Shown: one piece after another, positions 8,534 to 17,529 of the stretch
How positions within the stretch are numbered: position 1 is the first letter of the stretch
Layout of the letters: each line of letters begins with the position of its first letter
Assembly: GCF_000821065.1 (NCBI RefSeq)
Contig: NZ_CDGG01000001.1
Span: 3,162,001 to 3,226,000 of the forward strand
DNA length: 64,000 nucleotides
Direction: 5' to 3'
Source: Oceanobacillus oncorhynchi
Lineage (GTDB): Bacteria; Bacillota; Bacilli; Bacillales; Amphibacillaceae
Program-made: the position numbers and the translations under genes
The notes under the pieces: model-generated
What the model was told of the DNA's origin: nothing
The model's input: only the letters and a program-made list of their open reading frames with translations
The model's database searches: none

Positions 8534-8549
8534 GGTGATTACAATCACC
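8534..8549 (-). promoter_or_regulatory. Palindrome upstream of the SASP-like gene
   Basis: GGTGATT, 2-bp centre, AATCACC, located 26-41 bp upstream of the start codon. Possibly an operator; the regulator is unknown. Confidence 0.35.
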
Positions 8550-8740
8550 AATGAAGCTAGTTTAACCATATAACGATAAATTATAAGCGAGCACGAATGA
8601 TAAACTGCGGTTTTAGGTATCTATTAGAAAAAAAGTGAAATCTATGGCATAATAAGATATCGAACGAATGTTTCTAATATAAAAAAATGATAGCGAAAAA
8701 CCAGCTGATATGGCTTTTAAGGAAAGGCGATGAATTCGAA

Positions 8741-10906
8741 ATGGGAGTCCGATTAATCTTAGCAGAGAAACCATCTGTCGCAAAAAATATTGCAGATGCA
8801 TTAAATATAAAATCGAAGAAAGACGGTTATTTTGAAGGGGAGCGCTATGTGATTACCTGGGCATTTGGCCATCTTGTCGAGCTGTATGATGCAAAGGACT
8901 ATGATGGGAAAATGCGAAGCTGGAAAATGGATAATTTTCCTTTTATCCCTTCTGAATTTAAATATAAAGTGAAAAGCAATCCAAGAAATCGGGCGCAGAC
9001 AGATGGCGGAGCTGCAAAACAGTTAAAAACGATTCATGCTTTAATGAAGCGGAATGATGTGGACGAAATTATTTCAGCATGTGATTATGACCGGGAAGGA
9101 CAGCTGATTGCAGACAGTATCATCTATCGGGGCGGGGTGAAGCCAAAGGTAGCTGTATATCGCCTGCTTTTAAATGAATGGACGCAAAATGAAGTACTGC
9201 AAGGCCTGGAAAATCTCCAATCAAACGATAGGATGAAGCCGTTGCGCGATGCGGGAATCAGCAGACAATGGGCAGATTGGGTTATCGGTATTAACCTGAC
9301 ATCCGTGGCAACGTTAAAATATCAGCAGGGTAAAAGCAAAGCGTTAAATATAGGCCGGGTGCTACTCCCAACTCTAAAAATAATCTATGACCGCGATCAA
9401 GAGATTGAAAATTTTAAGCCAGAGGATTATTTTAAACTGACTGCAACCTTTCAAACGGCGGCTAACCACGAATACGAAGGGACTTATGTCGAAAACAAAG
9501 AGGATAAATTTAAGAAAAAAGAGTTATTGGAGCCAATTAACGAAGTGATTCAGAACAAACAAGCCATAATTACCGATAAGCAGGTGGAAAAGAAAAAGGA
9601 ATTTCCGCCGTTTCTATTCAATTTATCCAATTTGCAAGGGTTTATAACGAATAAGTTCAAGGGATGGACATCTGATAAGGTATTAAAGGTGGCTCAGTCA
9701 CTTTATGAGAAAAAACTGATTACCTATCCGCGAACTGCGAGTACTGCCTTAGAAGAAAGCCTGGTTGGAAAAACAGCCCATGTCTTAAAGGTGCATTCCG
9801 AAGAGCTTCCTTATAAGGATGAAATGAAGTTTATGAAAACAAAGCGTGTCTTTAATAACGCAAAAGTGGAAAGTCACAGCGCAATCATTCCCACTTATAT
9901 GAAGCCTAAACGGCTCTCGGCAGATGAAGGAATTGTCTACACAGCCATCAAAAACCGCTTTATTATGCAATTTATGCCGATAGCAGAATATGAAGAGACA
10001 AAGCTGACTACCAAAATTCTGGATGTGGATTTATCTGGTGTTTTCCATTCAAAAGGGAAGGTACAGCTGGTAGAAGGATGGAAAAAGGTAGAGAATATCC
10101 AATCTAAGGATACCCTGCTGCCATCGGTGGAGAAGCAGGAGCGTGTCCAGGTGAGCGATTCTGAGGTCACTTCCCATGTTACCAAGCCGCCGAAGCATCA
10201 TACTGAAAGAACCTTGCTGCGTGTCATGGAAACATGCGGGAAAAGCTACCAGGAGGATGAAAGCGAGGAGCTGATGGGCAGTATTTTGACCGGTTTTAGT
10301 ATTGGCACTGCTGCAACAAGAGCTGAAACCATTAAAAAGTTGAAGGATATAGGCTATATTACAACGGAAAGTAAGCATTTGCTTTGTACAGAGCTTGGTA
10401 AACGGCTGGTTACCACTTTTCCTGTAAAAGATTTATTTGATTTAGAGTTCACCGGACGTCTTGAAAAAGCCTTATCGGATATTCAAAAAGGAAAAGCGGG
10501 CAAGCAGGAATTTCTCCGGCTCGTTTTTCATTTTACATCAGAATCCGTTGAAACAATCAAGCATGGAGAGGACGTTATTATCAATAAGGTAACGCAGACA
10601 CGGGCAACCAATGAAGTAGTGGGAACCTGTCCGCAGTGCGGAGGCAAGGTAATAGATGGCTATAAAGCCTTTAGCTGCAACAACCGAAAGCAGGGCTGTA
10701 CATTTGCCATTTGGAAAAATGATAAATATTTAGCTTCGATGCGGAAGAAGCCGACGAAAACCATGGTGAAAAAACTGTTGAAGGATAAGAAAGTCTTTGT
10801 GAAAGGTCTGACAAGTAAAAAAGGAAAGAAATTCAATGCTTATTTAAGCTATGAAAAGAATAAAGAAAATGACTACTACAGCTGGAATATGGAGTTTTCA
10901 AAGTAG
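8741..10906 (+). CDS. topB: DNA topoisomerase III
   Basis: A type IA topoisomerase of about 721 residues that relaxes and decatenates DNA by single-strand passage. ATG 8741 gives the usual N-terminus VRLILAEKPSVAKNIADAL (Toprim). The acidic triad CDYDREGQ is near residue 114, and the catalytic Tyr is in LITYPRTAS near residue 329. The C-terminus has a Cys-rich cluster (CPQCGG, then CNNRKQGC, near residue 630) followed by a basic tail. Length matches Bacillus TopB (about 727). It stands alone, with no operon partner. Confidence 0.96.
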   Translation: MGVRLILAEKPSVAKNIADALNIKSKKDGYFEGERYVITWAFGHLVELYDAKDYDGKMRSWKMDNFPFIPSEFKYKVKSNPRNRAQTDGGAAKQLKTIHALMKRNDVDEIISACDYDREGQLIADSIIYRGGVKPKVAVYRLLLNEWTQNEVLQGLENLQSNDRMKPLRDAGISRQWADWVIGINLTSVATLKYQQGKSKALNIGRVLLPTLKIIYDRDQEIENFKPEDYFKLTATFQTAANHEYEGTYVENKEDKFKKKELLEPINEVIQNKQAIITDKQVEKKKEFPPFLFNLSNLQGFITNKFKGWTSDKVLKVAQSLYEKKLITYPRTASTALEESLVGKTAHVLKVHSEELPYKDEMKFMKTKRVFNNAKVESHSAIIPTYMKPKRLSADEGIVYTAIKNRFIMQFMPIAEYEETKLTTKILDVDLSGVFHSKGKVQLVEGWKKVENIQSKDTLLPSVEKQERVQVSDSEVTSHVTKPPKHHTERTLLRVMETCGKSYQEDESEELMGSILTGFSIGTAATRAETIKKLKDIGYITTESKHLLCTELGKRLVTTFPVKDLFDLEFTGRLEKALSDIQKGKAGKQEFLRLVFHFTSESVETIKHGEDVIINKVTQTRATNEVVGTCPQCGGKVIDGYKAFSCNNRKQGCTFAIWKNDKYLASMRKKPTKTMVKKLLKDKKVFVKGLTSKKGKKFNAYLSYEKNKENDYYSWNMEFSK

Positions 10907-10994
10907 GTTCTTCGAAGTTTTCAAGCTTTTAAAGTGAAAGTAGTGTATACTAAAGAGTAGAGGTAGCATTATTTAATAAACGGAGATTTTAAGA

Positions 10995-11474
10995 ATGATA
11001 TTTACCATGCTAAATTTTCCTCTAGACAGGATGACAAACATGAAAAAAGTTATCGTAAGTACAAAGGAAAATCTGGATTATGGTACTTTAATATGGATTT
11101 ACGCAAACAACCGTAAAGTTTATCGCAGCAGTAAAAGCATTGATTCCGAAATGCCGTTCCATCATTACGATTCGCATTATATGGGAATGATGGAAGAACT
11201 GTACAGAGATCAGGAAAAACATCCCCTTTTATTTAAACAGATGATTGAGGAATCGAACCGGATTTTTGGCGTTTGCCTGAATAAACGCCGTAATGAGGAT
11301 GGTTCCAGAGATATGAAGGTTCTTTTCTTTTCAGATTGGGACAGCGTCCAGGACTTTGCTGAAGATACTTATCCAAAGCTTGTAAAAGCAGAAGTAAAGC
11401 GAAGGAAAGAAGCCAAACAAAAATGGCTGGAAAGAGGGAAGCTCTTCTCCGAAAAGAAAAAAATGTCACAATAG
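10995..11474 (+). CDS. Hypothetical protein with basic C-terminus
   Basis: Up to 159 residues from ATG 10995; ATG 11040 (KKVIVSTKENLDYG) is an alternative start. I do not recognise the family. Visible are an N-terminal alpha/beta-like stretch (TLIWIYANNRKVYRSS), a conserved-looking core (PFHHYDSHYMGMMEELYRDQ) and a highly charged C-terminal helix (KAEVKRRKEAKQKWLERGK). No signal peptide or membrane segment, so probably cytosolic. Good codon use, and the terminator just after it supports a real gene. Confidence 0.6.
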   Translation: MIFTMLNFPLDRMTNMKKVIVSTKENLDYGTLIWIYANNRKVYRSSKSIDSEMPFHHYDSHYMGMMEELYRDQEKHPLLFKQMIEESNRIFGVCLNKRRNEDGSRDMKVLFFSDWDSVQDFAEDTYPKLVKAEVKRRKEAKQKWLERGKLFSEKKKMSQ

Positions 11475-11495
11475 ATGTTACTGCAATGCAGTCTG

Positions 11496-11536
11496 GCTGC
11501 TCCATGAGGTATTTTACTTTATGGGGCAGCTTTTTT
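11496..11536 (+). terminator. Rho-independent terminator
   Basis: GCTGCTCCAT pairs with ATGGGGCAGC (one G-U), followed by TTTTTT. Confidence 0.8.
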
Positions 11537-11711
11537 ATGTGGAGATAGTTGTTAAGAAAGCATAGCACGTTTCATTTTATTTATAATAAAGAAGATTAAT
11601 AGCGCGATATATAATTAAACAGTATACTGAAAAGTAGAAGTATTATTTAAATTCACTTGATCTTAATGGTTCATTGGATTGCTTAAACAAATAAGAGCAG
11701 GGGGGATTTAT

Positions 11712-12050
11712 TTGGAAAGGAAATACAATGATTTAATTGGAGATATGATTAAAGAGAACGATTATAGCTATGAAAAGAATTTGCCGGGAAAGGGAAAACC
11801 GCTAACGAAGGATTATATGGAAAAGGATACGTTCCAGCATTTTCAAAAAATAGCGAAGGATGCAGGCTATTTACCGCCATGGTTGAAGCTGCAAAAGGAA
11901 ATCAGTGTATTTGTGCAGGAAGCTCAAACTGAAAAGGATATTAAGAAAATAAATAAACAAATAAAAATGCATAATCGCATTTGTCCGCCTCCAATGCAAA
12001 AGAGCTTTATCAGTTTAACTGATTTGGAAAACGCAAAAAAAGTGTGGTGA
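11712..12050 (+). CDS. DUF1992 domain protein
   Basis: A 112-residue protein matching the DUF1992 family, the conserved module of the human DNAJC28-type protein. Diagnostic features are the N-terminal GKGKPL box (about residues 29-34) and PPWLKLQKEI (about 56-65), then a charged helical tail. TTG 11712 is chosen because of AGGGGGG directly upstream. The molecular role of the family is unclear; no J domain is present here. Followed by its own terminator. Confidence 0.75.
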   Translation: MERKYNDLIGDMIKENDYSYEKNLPGKGKPLTKDYMEKDTFQHFQKIAKDAGYLPPWLKLQKEISVFVQEAQTEKDIKKINKQIKMHNRICPPPMQKSFISLTDLENAKKVW

Positions 12051-12056
12051 ATATAA

Positions 12057-12104
12057 ACAACTGGACTTGCAAGATATATCTTACCTTTGCAAGTCCAGTT
12101 GTTT
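12057..12104. terminator. Bidirectional terminator
   Basis: AACAACTGGACTTGCAA and its complement around a 15-nt loop, with A- and T-rich flanks, between convergent genes. Confidence 0.8.
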
Positions 12105-12113
12105 TCTGTAGAG

Positions 12114-13295
12114 TTATTCTACTTTCTTCCCTTTTTTATAAACAATTTTATCCGCTTGGACAGCTTTGATATCCTCCAATGGATTTTCTTCAATAATAAT
12201 AAAATCAGCAAGCTTGCCTGTCTCAATAGAGCCTGCATAATCATTTATTTTCAACAGTTCTGCTGCATTGATAGAAGCTGATTGTAATGCCTGCAATGGT
12301 GTTAAACCAGCATCGACCATCTGTTCAAGCTCTTGAGAGGGCCCTTTCTCAAAGTCATTATAAGCAGTTCCGGAGTCTGTCCCCATTGCGATTTTAATTC
12401 CAGCCTTCGCTGCTTTGCCAATACTTTCAATATGTGCTTCTTGAACAGCAAGTGATTTTTTTACCATAAAATCAGGCAGTTTTTCCGGATGTTGATTGAT
12501 TGCCCAAGGTGCCATTAAGGTTGGAACAAGATAAGTATCATTATCCAGCATCATCTGGATGGCTTCATCATCTAAATAAATCCCATGTTCAATCGAATCT
12601 ACTCCAGCACGGATGGCGTTTTTGATTCCTTCTGTTCCTTGAGCATGTGCACAGGCAGTATAGCCTTTATGATGTGCCTCGTCCACCGCAGCACGCATTT
12701 CCTCGACGCTAAGCTGAACATCATTAGGTGTTTCCCCATCCATACTGACGCCGCCGGTTGCCATGACTTTAATATTTCGTGCTCCATTTTTAATATTGGT
12801 GCGGGCATGTTTACGAATCTCATCTACGCCGTCCGACTCCCATCCGAGTTCTACGCCATGCCCGCCTGTCATTACGATGGCAGGACCGGATCCGATAATT
12901 CCAGGGGCTGTTATTTTATTTTCTTTTTCTAATTTAGATAACTGTAAATCAATGTTGTCAGAAGAACCAACATCACGTATATACGTAACGCCGTGTTTTA
13001 AAAGTTTATTCAGGTTATCAATTGCAATATACGTGTTTACGACGGCTCCCGTCTGAGATGCATTGACCGAAGAAAGGCCGCCGATTTTGAAGAAAGGATC
13101 TAAGATAATATGCGTGTGGGCGTTGATTAAGCCGGGCATGACATATTTCCCTTTTAAGTCGATCGTTTCATCTGCGTTTGCTGTTTCTTTGTTGATAAAT
13201 TGGCCTGCTTCTGTATCTACAGCAAAGTCAATCCCTTCAAAATCCGTATTTTTGCCGGTAAACACCTTGGCATTTTTAAATAAGATGGTTGTCAT
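12114..13295 (-). CDS. Metal-dependent amidohydrolase
   Basis: A 393-residue amidohydrolase of the imidazolonepropionase / Xaa-Pro dipeptidase-like group. An N-terminal beta domain (ILFKNAKVFTGKN) leads into the TIM barrel with metal ligands HTH in GLINAHTH (about residues 60-62), a Lys in NIKVMATGG, His in ACAHAQG and SIEHGIYL, and Asp in MGTDSG. The C-terminal strand returns to the composite beta domain (GKLADFIIIEENPLEDI). GAGGAGAGAC precedes ATG 13295. No signal peptide, so cytosolic hydrolysis of a cyclic amide or peptide-like substrate; the substrate cannot be named. Confidence 0.88.
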   Translation of the reverse strand: MTTILFKNAKVFTGKNTDFEGIDFAVDTEAGQFINKETANADETIDLKGKYVMPGLINAHTHIILDPFFKIGGLSSVNASQTGAVVNTYIAIDNLNKLLKHGVTYIRDVGSSDNIDLQLSKLEKENKITAPGIIGSGPAIVMTGGHGVELGWESDGVDEIRKHARTNIKNGARNIKVMATGGVSMDGETPNDVQLSVEEMRAAVDEAHHKGYTACAHAQGTEGIKNAIRAGVDSIEHGIYLDDEAIQMMLDNDTYLVPTLMAPWAINQHPEKLPDFMVKKSLAVQEAHIESIGKAAKAGIKIAMGTDSGTAYNDFEKGPSQELEQMVDAGLTPLQALQSASINAAELLKINDYAGSIETGKLADFIIIEENPLEDIKAVQADKIVYKKGKKVE

Positions 13296-13614
13296 TCTTG
13301 TCTCTCCTCGTGATAGGTTTTTCTAAGGGTGTGTGAAATATTTTAGAATAAAGAACAATATATCATAAAAAGAGAAGAAATTGTGAGAAAAAGTTCTAGT
13401 TAAATTGAGGAGATGTTATAAACCTACTATGTGTATTTTGTTTGTAAGGGTTTTCTTTCATGTGACAAGAACAAAAGAGATAATCCATATTGTATATAGA
13501 AACAGGGCTACAACGAATCTAGTTCTCTTGCCCCAACACCAGATTTCCGATAAACTGATAATGCCATTACATAAAACGAAATAGACTCATGGATCAATAG
13601 AAAAGGAGGTATAA
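13296..13614. other. Control region upstream of the CitA-type kinase
   Basis: About 320 bp, AT-rich, separating divergent genes. The only clear element is AAAGGAGGT at 13603, the ribosome site of the kinase gene. No terminator or palindrome was recognised. Confidence 0.5.
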
Positions 13615-15201
13615 ATGTTTTCTTTGATTAAAAATATGACGATTCGAAAGCGGATTGTCTTTATATTTCTGACTTTATCTACTTTTCTTATTTTATTATT
13701 TATTTCTGTGTTTGCTTATTTTGAGATTGGCAATGCCCAGGATACATACAAGCAATTATCCAGACAGACGGCTAATGGACTGGCCTTTATGCCGGCTTTG
13801 GAGGAAGCTGTCAGCAGCAGTGACCATGACGAATTACAGGGAATTATTGACCGTGTGCGGCTGCAGGCAGAAAATCCGGTTGTGACCGTAGTTACACGAG
13901 ACGGAGAATATATTATCCATCCAGATGAAAACCACATCGGTATAACGGAAGAAACAGAGCAATTTGACCAGACGCTGTTATATGGCTCTTATGTGACAGA
14001 GTCTGGGGAAGGGGCGCTTGGACCTGCTATTATGACCACTGCACCAATCTATGAAGAGGTGGATGCCAATGGCGGGGAAAGAATTATCGGTGCGGTTACA
14101 GTCGAGTATTTGGAAGAATCGATCAACGCTATCATAGTAAGTAAGCTCACAAGATTAGTTATCGTGGCATCCATTGGGATGATTCTTTGCGTTGGCGGAG
14201 CGTTGTTTTTAGCCAGAAGTATTCAGGAGGATACGCTGGGCATTGAGCCTGCAGTTATCGCAGAAATGTTCCGTGAGCGGGAGGCCATGTTAAACGCAGT
14301 AAAAGAAGGGATTATTGTGATTGATGATAAGCAAGCGATTTCCTTGATTAATCCCTCTGCGAAGGCATTACTAGATTCATCGATGGAGCTCCGGCAGTCG
14401 ATTCAACTGCTTGGCCTGCCGGAGACGCTTTTCTCTGGAAAGCCGAGCTATGATGAGGAAAAAGTCTACCAAGGGAAAACATTTATTACGAATTGCATTC
14501 CTTTATATGAAAATAAACAGATTGTCGGTGCGATTTGCAGTTTTCGAGATAAAACAGATATGAAGCAGCTTCAAGAAACAGTGATGCAGATAGAGGGCTA
14601 TGCAGATAGCCTGCGTGCCCAGACACATGAATTTAAAAATAAGATGTATGTGCTGTTGGGGTTAATCCAGCTTGAGCAATATGAGGAAGCGTTAAAAGTG
14701 ATTCAGGAAGAAACCGCTGATAAGCGACAAGCATTCCCAATGTTAAAGAACATTAAAGACCCTGGAGCGCAGGCAATTTTATTAGGGAAACTAGCGAAGG
14801 CGGCTGAGAAAAAAATAGCACTTATCATAGAAGAAGCAAGTCATCTGGATAAAACGAAAATAGCTGCTGCAGATATGGCTATCATGCTTGGCAATTTATT
14901 AGATAACGCCATGGATGCTGTACTAGAATCGGAGGAACAGAGAATCACCGTGATGGTTACTGATGTTGGAAGTGATATTGTGATAGATATAGAAGATACA
15001 GGGCCGGGAATGACGAAAGAACAGACTGGGCAGATTTTTACCAGAGGATATTCCAGCAAAGGGGAAAATAGAGGCTATGGTCTGTTTCATGTCTATGAAG
15101 CGGTGAAAAAGTATTGTGGAGAGATGGAAGTGACTTCCCCAGCTGAAGGTGGAACTGTGTTTTCTATCTATTTACCAAAAGGAGAAGAGGTGAAAAAATG
15201 A
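13615..15201 (+). CDS. CitA/DcuS-family sensor kinase for di/tricarboxylates
   Basis: A 528-residue membrane kinase. TM1 is at about 13-35, an extracellular PDC-like sensor at 36-180 (VVTVVTRDGEYIIHPDENHIG), TM2 at about 182-205, a PAS domain at ~225-310 (IVIDDKQAISLINPSAKAL), a SpoOB-type phosphorylation helix (AQTHEFKNKMYVLLGLIQ, His ~338) and an ATPase domain (NLLDNAMDAV, DTGPGMT, GYGLFHVYEA). This architecture is that of citrate and fumarate sensors. It overlaps the regulator gene by 4 bp and sits upstream of a tricarboxylate transporter, so it probably senses the transported acid. Confidence 0.93.
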   Translation: MFSLIKNMTIRKRIVFIFLTLSTFLILLFISVFAYFEIGNAQDTYKQLSRQTANGLAFMPALEEAVSSSDHDELQGIIDRVRLQAENPVVTVVTRDGEYIIHPDENHIGITEETEQFDQTLLYGSYVTESGEGALGPAIMTTAPIYEEVDANGGERIIGAVTVEYLEESINAIIVSKLTRLVIVASIGMILCVGGALFLARSIQEDTLGIEPAVIAEMFREREAMLNAVKEGIIVIDDKQAISLINPSAKALLDSSMELRQSIQLLGLPETLFSGKPSYDEEKVYQGKTFITNCIPLYENKQIVGAICSFRDKTDMKQLQETVMQIEGYADSLRAQTHEFKNKMYVLLGLIQLEQYEEALKVIQEETADKRQAFPMLKNIKDPGAQAILLGKLAKAAEKKIALIIEEASHLDKTKIAAADMAIMLGNLLDNAMDAVLESEEQRITVMVTDVGSDIVIDIEDTGPGMTKEQTGQIFTRGYSSKGENRGYGLFHVYEAVKKYCGEMEVTSPAEGGTVFSIYLPKGEEVKK

Positions 15202-15881
15202 ATGTGGTTATTGCAGAAGATGATTATCGGGTAGCTTTATTGCATGAAAAGTATCTGCAGGCTTTTTCAGAGATCACAGTTGTTGGCAGAGCGCTGAATG
15301 GCAAAGAACTCAAGGAGCTGATAGAAAAAGAGAAAGTAGATCTGATCATCCTTGATATTTATTTTCCTGATATATTAGGGACAGAATTGCTTCATTACCT
15401 GCGAATGCATTCTCCGGATCTGGATATTATTATGGTCTCTGCATCTACAGACCGGCAGCATTTGCAGCTGGCAAAACGTTATGGCGTATACCAGTACTTA
15501 ATTAAACCAGTGACGGTGGATGATTTTACAAATACGGTAAAACAATATGTAAAGGATCGGATATGGTTTGAAGAAACGGGAGAATTTAAAGCGAACGATA
15601 CCGATTATTTTTTGACAGGGGGATACCAGCGAAGCATAGAAGAAAAAGGGACAAATATGCCTTTGCCGACAGGGATTGATTCCATTACATTAGAAAAAGT
15701 AAAAGCAGCGTTAAGGGAGCATCCAGAAGGGGTAACCATCGATAAGATGTGCCAGCTGGTCGGGATTTCAAGAACAACGGCCAGACGATATTTGGAGCAT
15801 ATCGTATCTGACGAAGAAGCTACTACCATTTTAAATTATGGGGTTATCGGCCGGCCGGAAAGAAGATATATTTTACAGTAA
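15198..15881 (+). CDS. CitB-family response regulator
   Basis: A 227-residue regulator with receiver domain (AEDDYRVALLHEKYL; phospho-acceptor Asp in LIILDIYFPD; Lys in LIKPV) and a C-terminal helix-turn-helix (GVTIDKMCQLVGISRTTARRYLEH) as in CitB/DctR proteins. Its ATG overlaps the kinase stop. A terminator follows, so transcription of tctCBA starts separately and is probably activated by this protein. Confidence 0.93.
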   Translation: MNVVIAEDDYRVALLHEKYLQAFSEITVVGRALNGKELKELIEKEKVDLIILDIYFPDILGTELLHYLRMHSPDLDIIMVSASTDRQHLQLAKRYGVYQYLIKPVTVDDFTNTVKQYVKDRIWFEETGEFKANDTDYFLTGGYQRSIEEKGTNMPLPTGIDSITLEKVKAALREHPEGVTIDKMCQLVGISRTTARRYLEHIVSDEEATTILNYGVIGRPERRYILQ

Positions 15882-15890
15882 AACCTCAAA

Positions 15891-15917
15891 ACATCCTGGT
15901 ATCAGGGTGTTTTTTTA
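15891..15917 (+). terminator. Terminator after the CitAB-type operon
   Basis: ACATCCTG pairs with CAGGGTGT, followed by TTTTTT. Confidence 0.8.
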
Positions 15918-16031
15918 TTCTCTTTTTTTCACTTAATGGATAAAAAGGACGAAAAGGCATTAAAGAATGTTAAGTGAATAAAATTCGAAATATTGTTTTT
16001 CCTCTTTGGGTTTGCAATAATTACCCTATCA

Positions 16032-16047
16032 TTGAAAGCGTTTACTT
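16032..16047 (+). promoter_or_regulatory. cre-like CcpA site upstream of tctC
   Basis: TGAAAGCGTTTACT matches the cre pattern TGNAANCGNNWWCA except at the last base, 27 bp upstream of the tctC start. This predicts carbon catabolite repression of the transporter. Confidence 0.6.
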
Positions 16048-16073
16048 AATTATTTATTTTGAGAGGTGTTGAC

Positions 16074-17048
16074 ATGAAGCGTTTATGCTTATTATTTATT
16101 GGCTGTATTCTTCTGGCAGGATGTTCAGAGAATACCAGTGAAGGGAAAGGGACCTTTCCTGAAAAAAACATAGAGATTATTGCTCCGGCAAGTCCGGGCG
16201 GCGGATGGGACAGGACAGCGCGTTCTGCACAGCGGGCGATGAATGCGGACGGGACCGTAGAAGAGGATATTACAGTAGTGAACAAGCCTGGAGGCGGCGG
16301 GGAAGTAGGCTGGCAATATTTGATGCAGCAGGATGCGCATTTTGCTGCATTAAATTCCAGTCTATTAATTACAGGTCCATTGCTTGGTCAGACAGAATTA
16401 ACCCATGAAGAATTTACGCCATTAGCCATGTTATCTACGGAATGGCTTGCTGTGGCAGTCCGGGAAGATGCAGGGATTGACAGCGGTACAGAGTTATTGG
16501 AGCAGTTGAAGGAAGATCCAAAGTCGCTGGTGATTGGTGTCAGTCCATCTTTAGGAAGCGGGAATCATCTGGCCTTTGTCCAAGCTGTGATTGAATACGG
16601 CATTGATCCGACAGAATTACAGTTCCTTGTTTACAGCAGCGGCGGCGATATTATGAATGCATTACTTGGCGGACACATCGATGTCACCAGCAATTCGTTA
16701 TCTGACCTGTCCGAACAATATTTAGCAGGAGAAGTGGATATATTAGCTGTTACATCGCCAGAAAGACTAGACGCATTTCCGGATATACCAACCTGGAAAG
16801 AGCAGGGTATTGATATGGAATTTCCGCATTGGCGCGGAATCATGGGCCCTCCGGGAATGAGTGAAGAGGAAATTGCTTCCTGGGACCTTTATTTGAGTGA
16901 AATGGTAGAAACAGAAGAATGGCAAACAGATTTAGAGAATAATAATTTGGAAGAATTCTATATGAACAGTGAAGAAACAAAGGAATTTTTACAAGATCAA
17001 AATGAATTTTTTGAAGGTATAGTAGAGGATTCTGGCTTAACGCCTTAG
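16074..17048 (+). CDS. tctC: TctC-type substrate-binding lipoprotein
   Basis: A 324-residue extracytoplasmic receptor of the Bug/TctC family. ATG 16074 is preferred over the TTG frame start at 16059, with GAGAGGTG upstream. The signal ends in the lipobox LLAGCSEN. Typical family signatures follow: FPEKNIEIIAPASPGGGWDRTAR, NKPGGGGEVGWQYL, and LLGGHIDVTSN. It captures a carboxylate, probably a tricarboxylate, outside the membrane and hands it to TctAB. First gene of a three-gene operon. Confidence 0.92.
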   Translation: MKRLCLLFIGCILLAGCSENTSEGKGTFPEKNIEIIAPASPGGGWDRTARSAQRAMNADGTVEEDITVVNKPGGGGEVGWQYLMQQDAHFAALNSSLLITGPLLGQTELTHEEFTPLAMLSTEWLAVAVREDAGIDSGTELLEQLKEDPKSLVIGVSPSLGSGNHLAFVQAVIEYGIDPTELQFLVYSSGGDIMNALLGGHIDVTSNSLSDLSEQYLAGEVDILAVTSPERLDAFPDIPTWKEQGIDMEFPHWRGIMGPPGMSEEEIASWDLYLSEMVETEEWQTDLENNNLEEFYMNSEETKEFLQDQNEFFEGIVEDSGLTP

Positions 17049-17061
17049 GAGGGAAAATAGG

Positions 17062-17514
17062 ATGCAGGTAGCAATACGGTATGCCATGCCTGTCATGTTT
17101 ATTATTGGCAGCGTTATCTATGGCACGATGATTATACAATTAGATCCGGCAACATTAGGCAACCCGGATGGACCAAAGTTTTTTCCTTTATTTGTTTGTG
17201 CTGGATTGCTGGTATTTTCTATCGCAGATTTAGTCAATGTACGTAAACAAATATATGCGAAGAATAAAGATTTAGAGCTGATTGCCCAGCTGAAATCATT
17301 TAAATTAATTGCAATCATTATTGGAATTTGCGTGATATATACGCTTATTTTTGAACATGTCGGTTATTTGATTGCAACGATATTATTTATGGGAGCACTT
17401 ATGTTTTATTTAAACGGAATGAAGAAATGGCTCTTAAATGTAGTTGTAACACTGGTTGTTTCTGTTTCAACCTGGTATGGCTTCACAGAGCTGCTGCAAA
17501 TAAGTCTGCCTTAG
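17062..17514 (+). CDS. tctB: TctB small membrane subunit
   Basis: A 150-residue protein with four hydrophobic helices and the TctB pattern (FFPLFVCAGLLVFSIADL near residue 36). The ribosome site TAGGAGGG lies 13 bp after the tctC stop. It is the small transmembrane subunit of the tripartite tricarboxylate transporter, partner of TctA. Confidence 0.9.
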   Translation: MQVAIRYAMPVMFIIGSVIYGTMIIQLDPATLGNPDGPKFFPLFVCAGLLVFSIADLVNVRKQIYAKNKDLELIAQLKSFKLIAIIIGICVIYTLIFEHVGYLIATILFMGALMFYLNGMKKWLLNVVVTLVVSVSTWYGFTELLQISLP

Positions 17515-17529
17515 AGGAGGAGTGCGAGA

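Noticed and set aside
13440-13460. TGTAAGGGTTTTCT upstream of the CitA-type kinase as a cre site
   Set aside because: The central CG of the cre consensus is GG here, and the last base also deviates.
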